A DNA stretch of 64,000 nt from Meiothermus sp. QL-1 (GTDB lineage Bacteria; Deinococcota; Deinococci; Deinococcales; Thermaceae), in NCBI RefSeq assembly GCF_003351145.1, contig NZ_QQSV01000010.1, positions 1 through 64,000 on the forward strand. Direction: 5' to 3'. Position numbers and translations under genes: made by a program. Positions within the stretch are counted from its first letter, which is position 1. Each line of letters opens with the position of its first letter. A model generated the notes under the pieces. It ran no database searches. It saw nothing but the letters and a program-made list of their open reading frames with translations, and was not told where the DNA came from. Below are positions 17,949 through 26,786 of this stretch, piece by piece.

Positions 17949-19136
17949 ATGGGCAAAATTCATCGTAGGCAGGTGATCAAGGCGGGATTGGGGCTTGCGG
18001 CTGCGGCGGCGCAGAGCCGTTTTTCTTTTGGCCTGGCCCAGCAGGACCCCATCCGGATTGGGGTGGTGCTCTCGTACTCGGGCCCCTACGCCCGCCTAGG
18101 GCAGGAGATTACCCGGGGCATGGAGCTCTACCTGGATAGGGTGGGCTCCCAGGCGGGGGGGCGGCGCATCCAGCTCATCCGCGAGGACGAGGAGGCCGAC
18201 CCGGCGGTGGCGGTGCGCAAGGTGCGCAAGCTGGTGGAGCAGGATCGGGTCAACCTGCTAACTGGAATTATTCTGTCTTCCTCGGCCTACGGCATCCGCG
18301 ACTACGTACACGAGCGCCAGATTCCCCTAATCATCGCCAACGCCGCGGCCAACGGCATCACCCGCGAGCGGCGCAGCCCCTACATCTTCCGCACCTCCAT
18401 CAGCGCCTGGCAGCAGCACTACCCCATGGGCCCCTGGGTGGCCCGCAACGTAGGGAAAAAGGTCTTTTTGCTGGCGCTGGACTACGCCTTCGGCAAGGAG
18501 GCCACCGCGGCCTTCAAAGAAGGCTTTTTGCAGGCCGGGGGCGAGGTGGTGGCCGAGCTTTATACTCCTCTGGGCAGCACCGACTACAGCGCGGTCATCT
18601 CCCGCATTGCCGCGGCCCGGCCCGAGGCGGTGCACGCGGTGCTCTCGGGCAGCGATGCGGTCATCTTCCTGCGGCAGTTCATCCAGTTTGGCCTTAACCG
18701 CACCGTGCAGCTTGCGGTAAGCGGAGAGGTGACCGACGAGAACGTGCTCGAGGCCATTGGCGATGCCGCTTTGGGGGCCAAGAGCGCCGACCACTGGGTC
18801 TACACCCTGAGCAACAGCGCCAACCGGGAGTTCGTCCGGGCCTACCGGCAAAAGTACGGGGGCGTGCCCAACCACTTCGCGGTGCGGGGCTACGACGCCA
18901 TGCAGTTTATTGTGGATGCCATCAACACCGTGCAGGGCGACGTAACCAACCGTCCGCGCCTTTTGCGGGCCCTGGAGAGCGCCAAAATTATTAGCCCCCG
19001 CGGCTTCGTGGAGATGGACCCGGAGACCAACAACGCCACCCAGCACGTCTATGCGCGCGAGGTGGCCCGCATCGACGGGGTGCTCACCAACCGCCTGCTG
19101 GCCGACTTGGGCATCATCCGCGACCCCGGCAAGTAG
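17949..19136 (+). CDS. ABC transporter substrate-binding protein, LivJ/aromatic-acid type
   Basis: 395-aa periplasmic binding protein. The N-terminus HRRQVIKAGLGLAAAA resembles a twin-arginine signal. The mature part starts PIRIGVVLSYSGPYARLGQEI, as in branched-chain amino acid or aromatic-acid binding proteins (Peripla_BP_6). ATG 17949 is chosen because AAGGAGG ends 6 nt upstream. It is the first gene of the importer, and its company with ring-cleavage enzymes suggests an aromatic acid ligand (inference). Confidence 0.93.
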   Translation: MGKIHRRQVIKAGLGLAAAAAQSRFSFGLAQQDPIRIGVVLSYSGPYARLGQEITRGMELYLDRVGSQAGGRRIQLIREDEEADPAVAVRKVRKLVEQDRVNLLTGIILSSSAYGIRDYVHERQIPLIIANAAANGITRERRSPYIFRTSISAWQQHYPMGPWVARNVGKKVFLLALDYAFGKEATAAFKEGFLQAGGEVVAELYTPLGSTDYSAVISRIAAARPEAVHAVLSGSDAVIFLRQFIQFGLNRTVQLAVSGEVTDENVLEAIGDAALGAKSADHWVYTLSNSANREFVRAYRQKYGGVPNHFAVRGYDAMQFIVDAINTVQGDVTNRPRLLRALESAKIISPRGFVEMDPETNNATQHVYAREVARIDGVLTNRLLADLGIIRDPGK

Positions 19137-19138
19137 CC

Positions 19139-19999
19139 ATGACCCTGCTTCTTCTGACCCAACTCCTCAACAGCCTGGCCTTTGCCATGCTGCTCTTCTT
19201 GCTGGCCCTGGGGCTCTCGCTCATTTTTGGGGTGGCCCGGGTGGTCAACCTTGCCCACGGGGCCTTCTACATGCTGGGGGCCTACTTGGGCCTGGCTTTG
19301 GGCAGCAGCCTGAACTTCTGGTTGGCCTTGCTGGTGGTGCCGGTCTTGGTGGGTCTACTGGGGGTGGTGGTGGAGCGCTTTTTGCTGCGGGGGTTGCATG
19401 GGCGGGAACTCGAGCAGGTGCTCCTGACCATCGGTTTGGGCTTCGTAGTGGCCGATTTGCTCAGGGCCACCTTTGGCGCGGCCATCCGCTCGGTGCCCCC
19501 CCCGGAGGTTCTGGCCGGGCCGCTGTTTTTGGGCTCGTTCATCTACCCCAAGTACCCCCTGTTCGTGCTGGGGGTGGGGGTGCTGCTCTTCGTGCTGGTG
19601 CGGCTTTTGCTGGCCCGCACCCCCTTTGGCGTGCAGGTGCGGGCGGTAACCGCCGACCCCGGCATGGCCAGCGCTTTGGGCATCAGGCCCGCCCAGGTGA
19701 GCCTACTCACCTTTGGCGTGGGCACCGCCCTGGCCGGGCTGGGGGGTGTGGTGGGCGCCCCCATGATTGCCCTGGCCCCGGGGCTCGATGCCCAGATGAC
19801 CCTCTTTGCCCTCATTGTGGTGGTGATCGGGGGGCTGGGCCGGGTGGAAGGGGCCTTCTGGGGGGCCATTCTGGTGGGGCTGGTGGATGGCTTTGGCCGG
19901 CTTTTTCTGCCCCAGGTGGCGATGTTTTTGATTTTCGCCCTGATGGCCCTGGTGCTGGCCTTGAAGCCCGAGGGGCTGCTGGGTAGGAGGTTGGCATGA
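19139..19999 (+). CDS. livH: LivH-type ABC transporter permease
   Basis: 286 aa, about eight membrane helices. Contains the LivH hallmarks GLSLIFGVARVVNLAHGAFYMLGAY near the N-terminus and ADPGMASALGI in the EAA-like cytoplasmic loop. Starts 2 nt after the binding-protein gene and overlaps livM by 4 nt. Confidence 0.94.
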   Translation: MTLLLLTQLLNSLAFAMLLFLLALGLSLIFGVARVVNLAHGAFYMLGAYLGLALGSSLNFWLALLVVPVLVGLLGVVVERFLLRGLHGRELEQVLLTIGLGFVVADLLRATFGAAIRSVPPPEVLAGPLFLGSFIYPKYPLFVLGVGVLLFVLVRLLLARTPFGVQVRAVTADPGMASALGIRPAQVSLLTFGVGTALAGLGGVVGAPMIALAPGLDAQMTLFALIVVVIGGLGRVEGAFWGAILVGLVDGFGRLFLPQVAMFLIFALMALVLALKPEGLLGRRLA

Positions 20000-20946
20000 T
20001 GGCGGAGTTAAGCCGCACCCGCCAGTTCGGCGCCAGCCCGCGCCGGCTCGCCTTGCGCCTGGGGTTGTTTGGGTTGTGGTTGTTGCCTTTAGCCCTGGGC
20101 GGGTACCCCTTGTACCTGGCCACCGAGGCCGCGTTGCTGGCCTTGGCAGCTGTGGCGCTGAGCCTGCTTTTGGGCCACGGGGGGGTGCCCTCGCTGGGCC
20201 AGGCAGCCTTTTTGGGCCTGGGGGCCTACGCGGTGGGCCTGGCCCTCAAGGGGGGGCTTCCTCTGGGGCTGGCTTTGGTACTGGCAATCTTGACAGCGGC
20301 GCTGTTTGCCCTTCTTACCGGCCTCCTGGTTTTCCGCACCCACGGGATTTTTGTGCTGATGCTGACCCTGGCCTTTGGCCAGATGATTTACTCGGCGGCC
20401 CACAAGTGGACCGCGCTCACCGGCGGCGACGACGGGCTGAGCCTCTCGGGGATTAGCTTCAACCCGGTGCTTTTGCACCTGGGGGTGCTGGCCTTTTTGC
20501 TGGTGGTGGTTCTGGGGCTTGGGTACCTGCTGCGTACCCCCTATGGCAAGACCCTCGAGGCCATCCGGCAGAATGAGGAGAAGATTCGTTCCTTGGGGGT
20601 ACCCACCTTCTACTACAAGCTCTCTTTGTACGTGCTCACCGGGGCCCTCACCGGCCTGGCCGGGGCAGGGCTGGCGCTGCACCGCAGCTTTATCAGCCCC
20701 CACGACCTCTTCTGGCTCACCTCGGCCACCCTGATGGTGATGGTGCTCCTAGGGGGCAGCAGGGGGCTTTGGGGGGCGGCGTTTGGTGCGCTGCTTTACA
20801 CCTACGTGCAGTCCTGGGTGAGTTCCTTTACCGACTTGTGGGGGCTTTTTGTGGGGCTGTTGCTGATCTTCACGGTGCTCTTTGCCCGGGAGGGGCTCTG
20901 GCCCCTTCTGGAGCGGCGGCTGGGGGGTGAGCGTGGAGGCGCTTAG
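19996..20946 (+). CDS. livM: LivM-type ABC transporter permease
   Basis: 316 aa, multiple hydrophobic helices, with the LivM signature HGGVPSLGQAAFLGLGAYAVG and the loop GKTLEAIRQNEEKIRSLG. ATG overlaps the livH stop (ATGATG; the second ATG at 19999 is equally possible). Pairs with LivH to form the channel. Its 3' end overlaps the start of the ATPase gene. Confidence 0.94.
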   Translation: MMAELSRTRQFGASPRRLALRLGLFGLWLLPLALGGYPLYLATEAALLALAAVALSLLLGHGGVPSLGQAAFLGLGAYAVGLALKGGLPLGLALVLAILTAALFALLTGLLVFRTHGIFVLMLTLAFGQMIYSAAHKWTALTGGDDGLSLSGISFNPVLLHLGVLAFLLVVVLGLGYLLRTPYGKTLEAIRQNEEKIRSLGVPTFYYKLSLYVLTGALTGLAGAGLALHRSFISPHDLFWLTSATLMVMVLLGGSRGLWGAAFGALLYTYVQSWVSSFTDLWGLFVGLLLIFTVLFAREGLWPLLERRLGGERGGA

Positions 20947-22387
20947 GGTCGAGGGCGTGCAGCGGGCCTTTGGGGGCCTGCTGGCGCTGGCAGGGGTGAG
21001 CCTGGCGGTGGCCCCGGGGGAGCGGCGGGCGGTGATTGGCCCCAATGGGGCCGGCAAGAGCACCCTCTTCAAGGTGGTGGCGGGGGAGCTCAGGCCCACC
21101 CGGGGCAGGGTCTACCTGCGCGGGCGGGAGGTGACCGGGGTGCCCCAAGAACGCGTGGCCCGGCTGGGGCTGGGCCGCACTTTCCAGCGCTCCAACGCCT
21201 TTCCCGAGCTTTCGGTCTGGGAGAACGTGGCGTTGGCCCACCAGGCGGCCCTGGGGCGAAGCCAGAGCCTGGCCGCCCCGCTGAGCCGGGGGCCGGAGGT
21301 GGAGGAGGCTTTGGCCCAGGTGGGGCTTAGCGAGCGGGCCGAGGCAGGGGCCGGGCAGCTTTCGCACGGGGAAAAACGGCAGCTCGAGATTGCTATGGCC
21401 CTGGTGCAGAGGCCCGAAATTCTGCTTTTGGACGAGCCTTTGGCCGGCCTTTCCGGGGCCGAGCGGGAGCGGATTGGCTCGCTTATCCTGGGATTGGACC
21501 CCCGCATGACGGTGCTTTTGGTGGAGCACGACCTGGACTACGCGCTCAGGTTTGCCCAGCGGGTTACGGTGCTCCACTACGGCGAGGTGGTGGCCGAGGG
21601 GGAACCCGAGGCCATCCGGCAAGACCCCAAGGTGCAGGAGATTTACGTGGGCCAGGGCTGGGGGGTGGGCGAGGAGGCCCCAGCCCCCCCGGGCCCGGAG
21701 GTGCTCCGCTGCCAGGGGCTTTCGGCCGGGTATGGGCCCATGCGGGTGCTGGAGGAGGTGGGGCTGCAGGTGGCCCAGGGCGAGGTGGTGGCCCTCCTGG
21801 GGCGCAACGGCATGGGCAAGACCACCCTGCTTTCGGCCCTGATGGGCCTTTTGCCCCTGCAAGGGGGCGAGGTCTACTTCCAGGGCCAAAGCCTGGGCCG
21901 CCTGCCCGCCCACCAGCGGGCGGCCTTGGGGCTGGCCCTGGTGCCCCAGGGGCGGCGGATGTTCGAGGGGCTTTCCGTAGAAGAGGAGCTGCGCATGGCG
22001 GCCTGGGGGCAGAAGGGGCGCTGGAGCCTGGAGCGGGTACTGGAGGTGTTTCCGCGGCTGGCCGAGCGGCGCAAAAGCCCCTCCAAAGCGCTTTCCGGCG
22101 GCGAGCAACAGATGGTGGCCATCGCCCGGGCCCTTTTGCGCAACCCCAAGCTGGTGTTGATGGACGAGCCTACCGAGGGGCTCTCGCCCCTCATGGTGCG
22201 GCAGGTGGCGGAGGTAATCCGCACCCTGAAGGCGGAGGGGGAGACCGTTTTGCTGGCCGAGCAGAACGTGCAGATGGCGCTGGCGGTGGCCGATCGGGTC
22301 TACATTCTGGAGCACGGGGCCATCGTGTGGGAAGGCCGGCCGCAGGAGGCCAGCGGGGCGGTGTTGCACCGTTATTTGGGCGTGTGA
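20927..22387 (+). CDS. Fused LivG-LivF ABC transporter ATPase
   Basis: 486 aa carrying two complete ATPase domains in one chain. Domain 1 (LivG-like): Walker A GPNGAGKS at about 38-45, signature LSHGEKRQLEIA, Walker B ILLLDEPLAGLS. Domain 2 (LivF-like): Walker A GRNGMGKT at about 291-298, signature LSGGEQQMVAIA, Walker B LVLMDEPTEGLSP. LivG and LivF are normally separate proteins. GTG 20927 is chosen as start (GTG 20933 is an alternative), overlapping livM by 20 nt. No separate ATPase gene exists in the cluster, so this single protein should power the importer. Confidence 0.92.
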   Translation: MSVEALRVEGVQRAFGGLLALAGVSLAVAPGERRAVIGPNGAGKSTLFKVVAGELRPTRGRVYLRGREVTGVPQERVARLGLGRTFQRSNAFPELSVWENVALAHQAALGRSQSLAAPLSRGPEVEEALAQVGLSERAEAGAGQLSHGEKRQLEIAMALVQRPEILLLDEPLAGLSGAERERIGSLILGLDPRMTVLLVEHDLDYALRFAQRVTVLHYGEVVAEGEPEAIRQDPKVQEIYVGQGWGVGEEAPAPPGPEVLRCQGLSAGYGPMRVLEEVGLQVAQGEVVALLGRNGMGKTTLLSALMGLLPLQGGEVYFQGQSLGRLPAHQRAALGLALVPQGRRMFEGLSVEEELRMAAWGQKGRWSLERVLEVFPRLAERRKSPSKALSGGEQQMVAIARALLRNPKLVLMDEPTEGLSPLMVRQVAEVIRTLKAEGETVLLAEQNVQMALAVADRVYILEHGAIVWEGRPQEASGAVLHRYLGV

Positions 22388-22395
22388 GGTGAGGG

Positions 22396-23730
22396 ATGGC
22401 CAGGGTAAAAGGTGGGGTTTCTTCCCGGCTTAGCCGGATGCTGGAGGAGCTACAGGCAGGCCTCGAGGACGGCCTGGTGCCGGCCTGGATCTTCAACGAC
22501 CCCGAGCTGTTTGAGCTGGAAAAAGAGAAGATTTTTAGCCGTTCGTGGGTGTATCTGGCCCACGAATCGGAGATTCCCAACCCCGGGGACTACGTGCTGC
22601 GCTATGTGCTCGACAACCCCTACATCCTGGTGCGGGGCGAGGACGGGGTGGTGCGGGCTCTGCTCGATATGTGCCGCCACCGGGGGATGCGGGTCTGCCG
22701 CGCCGAGCTGGGCAACGCCAGCCACTTCCGCTGCCCCTTCCACGGCTGGACCTACCGCAACGATGGGCGCCTGATTGGGGTGCCGGCCGAGCGCGAGGCC
22801 TTTGGCCCCGATTTTGACAAGGGCCAGTGGGGGCTGGTGCCCATCCCACGGCTGGAGAGCTTCGATGGCATGATCTTCGGCAACCTCGACCCCGAGGCCC
22901 CAAGCCTCGAGGAGTGGCTGGGGGATATCCGCTGGTACCTGGAGCTGGTGACCAAGCGCAGCCCCATGGGCCTCGAGGTGCTGGGGCCGCCCCAGCGTTG
23001 GGTGGTCAACACCGACTGGAAGCTGGCCCTGGAGACCTTCCTGAGCGACAGCTACCACACCCTCATGACCCACCGCTCGCTCATCGAGCTGGGCATCGCC
23101 CCCAAGGACGCCAAGTACGCCATGTACGGCGAGCAGGTGCATATTCCCGGTAAAGGCCACGGCAGCATGGTGGTGGGGGCCCCGCCTGGGGCCAAGCTGC
23201 CCCCCTTCTGGGGCTACCCTGAGGAGATGCTCGAGCGGGCCCGCACCTCCTACCCCACCCGCGAGCAGTTCGAGACCGCCCGCGAGACCCGCATCCTGCT
23301 GGTTACGCTCTTTCCCAACTTCTCCTTCCACAACCCCATCCGCAAGCCCGACCACAAGTACCAGGGCACCGTGCCCATGCTCACCTTCCGGGTCTGGCAC
23401 CCCTTGGGGCCGGGCCGCATCGAGATTTTCTCCTGGGCCTTGGTTGAAAAAGACGCCCCGGCCTGGTTCAAGGAAAAAACCCGGCTTTCCTACCTGCGCT
23501 TCTTCGGTTCTTCGGGCACCTTTGAACAGGACGACACCGAGATCTGGAGCCACGTGGCCCACAACGCCGCCTCCACCCAGGGCCGCCACCTGCGCTTCAA
23601 CTACCGCATGGGCCTGAACCTGGCCCCCGACCCCAACTGGCCGGGGCCGGGGGTGGCCTACGGGCTCAACTTCACCGACGCCAACATGCGCAACTTCCAC
23701 CGCCGCTACCTGGAGATGCTCCTTGCATGA
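22396..23730 (+). CDS. Rieske aromatic-ring hydroxylating oxygenase, alpha subunit
   Basis: 444 aa. Rieske [2Fe-2S] ligands Cys93-x-His95 and Cys113-x2-His116 (MCRHRG ... CPFHGW). Mononuclear iron site in the catalytic domain: Asp218 in LSDSYH with His221 and His226. Typical length for the terminal oxygenase large subunit. Starts 8 nt after the ABC gene. The substrate is unknown; the cluster points to an aromatic carboxylate. No ferredoxin or reductase gene follows, so electrons must come from elsewhere. Confidence 0.94.
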   Translation: MARVKGGVSSRLSRMLEELQAGLEDGLVPAWIFNDPELFELEKEKIFSRSWVYLAHESEIPNPGDYVLRYVLDNPYILVRGEDGVVRALLDMCRHRGMRVCRAELGNASHFRCPFHGWTYRNDGRLIGVPAEREAFGPDFDKGQWGLVPIPRLESFDGMIFGNLDPEAPSLEEWLGDIRWYLELVTKRSPMGLEVLGPPQRWVVNTDWKLALETFLSDSYHTLMTHRSLIELGIAPKDAKYAMYGEQVHIPGKGHGSMVVGAPPGAKLPPFWGYPEEMLERARTSYPTREQFETARETRILLVTLFPNFSFHNPIRKPDHKYQGTVPMLTFRVWHPLGPGRIEIFSWALVEKDAPAWFKEKTRLSYLRFFGSSGTFEQDDTEIWSHVAHNAASTQGRHLRFNYRMGLNLAPDPNWPGPGVAYGLNFTDANMRNFHRRYLEMLLA

Positions 23731-23738
23731 GGTGAACC

Positions 23739-24251
23739 ATGGAGAGAACCCAGGCCCTACTCAACTGCCTGTACCAGGAGGCCGAGCTCTTGGACGAGGG
23801 GCGCTACCGGGAGTGGCTTGGCCTGCTGGCCGAGGATGTGCGCTACCAGGTGCCGGTGCGGGTCACCAAGGAGCGGGGCCCGGAGGGAGGGGTGAGCGGG
23901 GTGATGGAGGGGATGTGCCACCTGGACGAGGACTACACATCCCTCGAGATGCGCGTGGCCCGGCTCGAGACCGGCTTTGCCTGGGCCGAAGACCCCCCCT
24001 CCCGCCTGCGCCACTTCGTCACCAACGTGCGCATCGGCGAGCCCAAGCCCACCCCTTTGGGTGAGGAGGCCGAGGTGCGCTCCAACCTGCTCATCTTCAG
24101 AAGCCGCTGGGACAGGCCCGACTACACCCTGCTGGCCGCCGAGCGCCGCGACGTGTGGCGGCAGGTGGATGGGGGCTGGCGGCTGGCCCGCCGCACGGTG
24201 ATTCTGGACAGCGCCACCCTGCCCACCCACAACCTCTCGTTCTTCTTCTAG
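23739..24251 (+). CDS. Rieske oxygenase small (beta) subunit
   Basis: 170 aa, SnoaL/NTF2-like small subunit of ring-hydroxylating dioxygenases: starts QALLNCLYQEAELLDEGRYREWLGLLAEDVRYQVPVR, with DRPDYTLLAAERRDVWR late and ending LPTHNLSFFF, all family features. Structural partner of the alpha subunit encoded directly upstream. Confidence 0.92.
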   Translation: MERTQALLNCLYQEAELLDEGRYREWLGLLAEDVRYQVPVRVTKERGPEGGVSGVMEGMCHLDEDYTSLEMRVARLETGFAWAEDPPSRLRHFVTNVRIGEPKPTPLGEEAEVRSNLLIFRSRWDRPDYTLLAAERRDVWRQVDGGWRLARRTVILDSATLPTHNLSFFF

Positions 24252-24261
24252 GGGAGGCTTT

Positions 24262-24516
24262 GTGTTGACCCTGACCAACGAGTTTACCACCGTCTTGGTG
24301 GAAAAAATCCAGACCCGCAACGGCGAACGCCTGCGCATCAGCGCCCCGCGCATGGGCTACAGCGTGGAGCTCGACCCCCTGGAGCTGGAGGCTTTGACCT
24401 GGCAGCCGGTGGAGACCTTTTCCCGCCTGCTTTCCACCCCCTTTGGCCCGGACGAGGAAGGGGTGGAGGCCCGGCCCCTTTCCGACCTGATTCTCTTTGG
24501 GGGGGAGCATGACTAG
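24262..24516 (+). CDS. 84-aa cluster-specific protein, function unknown
   Basis: Starts at GTG 24262 behind GGGGAGG. Soluble, beta-rich look (LTLTNEFTTVLVEKI, RLRISAPRMGYSVELDPLELEALTW), no cysteines and no cofactor motif. It lies between the Rieske beta subunit and the PobA-like gene, overlapping the latter by 8 nt, so it is almost certainly translated with them. It could be an assembly or regulatory subunit for one of those oxygenases. I do not recognise the family. Confidence 0.65.
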   Translation: MLTLTNEFTTVLVEKIQTRNGERLRISAPRMGYSVELDPLELEALTWQPVETFSRLLSTPFGPDEEGVEARPLSDLILFGGEHD

Positions 24517-25714
24517 GGTGCAGGTGGGCATCGTGGGGGCCGGCCCGGCGGGGCTTCTGCTGGCCTACCTTTTGCGCCGGGCGGGGGTGGCGGCGGTGGT
24601 GCTCGAGGCCAGAAGCCGCGCGTACCTGGAGCAAAGCCCCCACCGCATCCGCGCCGGGGTGCTGGAGTGGGGTAGCAAAGAGATTCTGCGCCAGGCGGGG
24701 CTCGGTGAGCGGATGCTGGCCCAAGGCCTGGAGCACCGAGGGGTCTATCTGGCCTTCGATGGGGCCCTGCACCGCCTGGATTTTCCCACCCTTACCGAGG
24801 GCAGGAGCATCTGGGTCTACGGCCAGCAGTTCGTGGTGCAGGACATGATCCGCAAGCACCTGGAAGAGGGGGGGGAGATCCGCTTCGAGCACGAGGTGGT
24901 GGGCCTGGAAGCCGACGCGGAGGGGCTTGCCCTGGTCTACCGAAGCGCGGAGGGCGCCACCGGGCGGCTCATCTGTGATTTTGCGGTGGGGGCCGATGGC
25001 TCGCACAGCGGGCTGCGAAGCCAGATTCCGGGGGTGCGGGTGCACCAGAAGCACTACCCCTACGCCTGGCTGGGCATCCTGGCCGAGGCCCCGCCGGCAG
25101 CGGAGGAGCTCATCTACGCCAGCCACCCCCGGGGCTTTGCCCTGTTTAGCATGCGCTCGCCCACCCGCTCGAGGAACTACCTGCAGGTGGGGGTGGAAGA
25201 GCGACTGGAGGACTGGCCCGAGGAGCGCATCTGGGCGGAGCTGAACCTGCGGCTGGGGGGGGTGGCCCGGGTGGAGCCGGGGCCCCTTTTGGAGAAGAGC
25301 CTGACCCCTTTGCGCTCGCTGGTGGTGGAGCCCATGCAGCACGGGCGCTTTTTCCTGGCGGGCGACGCGGCCCACGTGGTGCCCCCTACCGGGGCCAAGG
25401 GCATGAACCTGGCCCTATGCGACGCGGTGCTTTTGTGCCGGGCCCTGCTGGCCTACTACCGGCGGGGTGAGGAGGGCCCGCTGCTGCGCTACACCCAGGA
25501 CGCCCTGCGCCACGTGTGGCAGGCCGAGCTGTTCTCCTACTTCATGACCACCCTACTCCACACCCCCGACGACCCCTTTGAGAACGGCCTGCGTCTGGCC
25601 CAGCTTCGCCACCTGGCCGAAAGTCCTCACCTGCAACGTTTTTTGGCCGAGAACTACGTGGGCCTTTACACCAGCGGGCGCTACGCGTTTTGGGAAGAAG
25701 GGGTGCCGGCCTAA
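24509..25714 (+). CDS. PobA-like FAD-dependent aromatic hydroxylase
   Basis: 401 aa, group A flavin monooxygenase close in layout to 4-hydroxybenzoate 3-hydroxylase. FAD motif GAGPAGLLLAYLLRRAG at the N-terminus, the DG motif VGADGSHSGLRSQIPG, GDAAHVVPPTGAKGMNLALCD near residue 290, and the PobA-like substrate block SHPRGFALFSMRSPTRSRNYLQ. Likely reaction: 4-hydroxybenzoate or a close analogue to protocatechuate, using NAD(P)H and O2; exact substrate is inferred. Start ATG 24509 is within the end of the 84-aa gene. Confidence 0.9.
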   Translation: MTRVQVGIVGAGPAGLLLAYLLRRAGVAAVVLEARSRAYLEQSPHRIRAGVLEWGSKEILRQAGLGERMLAQGLEHRGVYLAFDGALHRLDFPTLTEGRSIWVYGQQFVVQDMIRKHLEEGGEIRFEHEVVGLEADAEGLALVYRSAEGATGRLICDFAVGADGSHSGLRSQIPGVRVHQKHYPYAWLGILAEAPPAAEELIYASHPRGFALFSMRSPTRSRNYLQVGVEERLEDWPEERIWAELNLRLGGVARVEPGPLLEKSLTPLRSLVVEPMQHGRFFLAGDAAHVVPPTGAKGMNLALCDAVLLCRALLAYYRRGEEGPLLRYTQDALRHVWQAELFSYFMTTLLHTPDDPFENGLRLAQLRHLAESPHLQRFLAENYVGLYTSGRYAFWEEGVPA

Positions 25715-25749
25715 CCCCAGGGGGTGGCCCCTGGGCGTTTGCCGCACGG

Positions 25750-25783
25750 ATTGTTGACAATGTGGTTGACCAATGACTAGCAT
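25750..25783 (+). promoter_or_regulatory. Internal promoter with twin GntR/FCD-type operators
   Basis: TTGACA (25754-25759), 18-bp spacer, TAGCAT (25778-25783). ATTGTTGACAAT (25750-25761) is identical to the site at 17882-17893. A second palindrome TGGTTGACCA (25763-25772) follows 1 nt later. It drives the ring-cleavage half of the cluster; AGGAGG at 25791 serves the next gene. Confidence 0.74.
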
Positions 25784-25801
25784 GCTGGATAGGAGGTTGG
25801 T

Positions 25802-26785
25802 ATGTCCGAGGAAGTCCATCCGGGGGTCTGGCCCTACTGCGACCTGGCCCACCTGGCCCACGTGGAGCTCCTGACCCCCAGGCTCGAGCAGAGCCTGCAC
25901 TTCTTCACCGAGGTGATGGGGCTGATGGTGAGCGAGGCCACCGCCGATTCGGTCTACCTGCGCGGTTGGGACGATTACGAGCACCACACCCTCAAGCTCA
26001 CCGCCGCCCCCAGGCCTGGCCTGGGCCACTTTGCCTTCCGGGTGCGCAGCCCCGAGGCCCTGGCCAGGCGGGTGCGAAGGCTGGAGCAAAGCGGGCTGGG
26101 GAGGGGCTGGGTGGAGGATGAGTGCGGCCACGGCCCGGCCTACCGCTTCACCACCCCGGACGGGCACCTTTTGGAGCTTTACTACGAGACCACCTGGTAC
26201 ACCCCCACCGAGGCCACCCGGCCTGCTCTCAAGAACCAGGCCGCCCGCTTCCCCGGCAAGGGGGCCAATTTGCGCCGGCTCGACCACATCAACCTGCTGG
26301 CCTCGGATGTGCGGGCCATGCGGGTTTTTATGGAGGGCTACCTGGGTATGAAGGTGACCGAGCAGATTATCTTCAGCGGGGGCGACGAGCAGGGGGTCTG
26401 GCTCACCAGCAACAACAAGACCTACGATGTGGCCATCACCAAGGACCACCTGGGGGCCAAGGGCCGCTTTCACCATTGCACCTACGCGGTGGATAGCCGC
26501 GAGGAGGTGCTGCGGGCAGCCGATATCTGCCTGGAGCACGGGGTCAAGATTGAGACCGGGCCCCACAAGCACGCCATCCAGCAGACCTTTTTCCTCTACG
26601 TCTACGAGCCTGGGGGCAACCGCTTCGAGGTGGCCTGCCCCGGGGCCCGGCTTCTTCTGGCCCCGGACTGGAAGCCCATCGTGTGGAACGAGGAGGAGCG
26701 CAAAAAGGGCCAGGCCTGGGGGCTACAGACGGTGCCCACCTTCCACACCTACGGCACCCCACCCGTAGAGGCCCAGGAGGTCTGA
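25802..26785 (+). CDS. VOC-type extradiol ring-cleavage dioxygenase
   Basis: 327 aa, two vicinal-oxygen-chelate modules as in catechol 2,3-dioxygenase. Iron ligands are visible as His162 (RLDHINLLASD), His224 or His225 (GRFHHCTYAV) and Glu276 (GGNRFEVACP), with the family Tyr268 in YEPGGNR. The enzyme opens a catechol-type ring next to its hydroxyls. Downstream enzymes of the oxaloacetate branch imply a carboxylated catechol (protocatechuate) as substrate, a role usually played by the unrelated LigAB. First gene of the second transcription unit. Confidence 0.92.
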   Translation: MSEEVHPGVWPYCDLAHLAHVELLTPRLEQSLHFFTEVMGLMVSEATADSVYLRGWDDYEHHTLKLTAAPRPGLGHFAFRVRSPEALARRVRRLEQSGLGRGWVEDECGHGPAYRFTTPDGHLLELYYETTWYTPTEATRPALKNQAARFPGKGANLRRLDHINLLASDVRAMRVFMEGYLGMKVTEQIIFSGGDEQGVWLTSNNKTYDVAITKDHLGAKGRFHHCTYAVDSREEVLRAADICLEHGVKIETGPHKHAIQQTFFLYVYEPGGNRFEVACPGARLLLAPDWKPIVWNEEERKKGQAWGLQTVPTFHTYGTPPVEAQEV

Positions 26786-26786
26786 G

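Noticed and set aside
20870-22369. 499-codon antisense frame opposite the fused ABC ATPase gene
   Set aside because: Shadow frame: the sense strand has full ABC motifs, the antisense has none.
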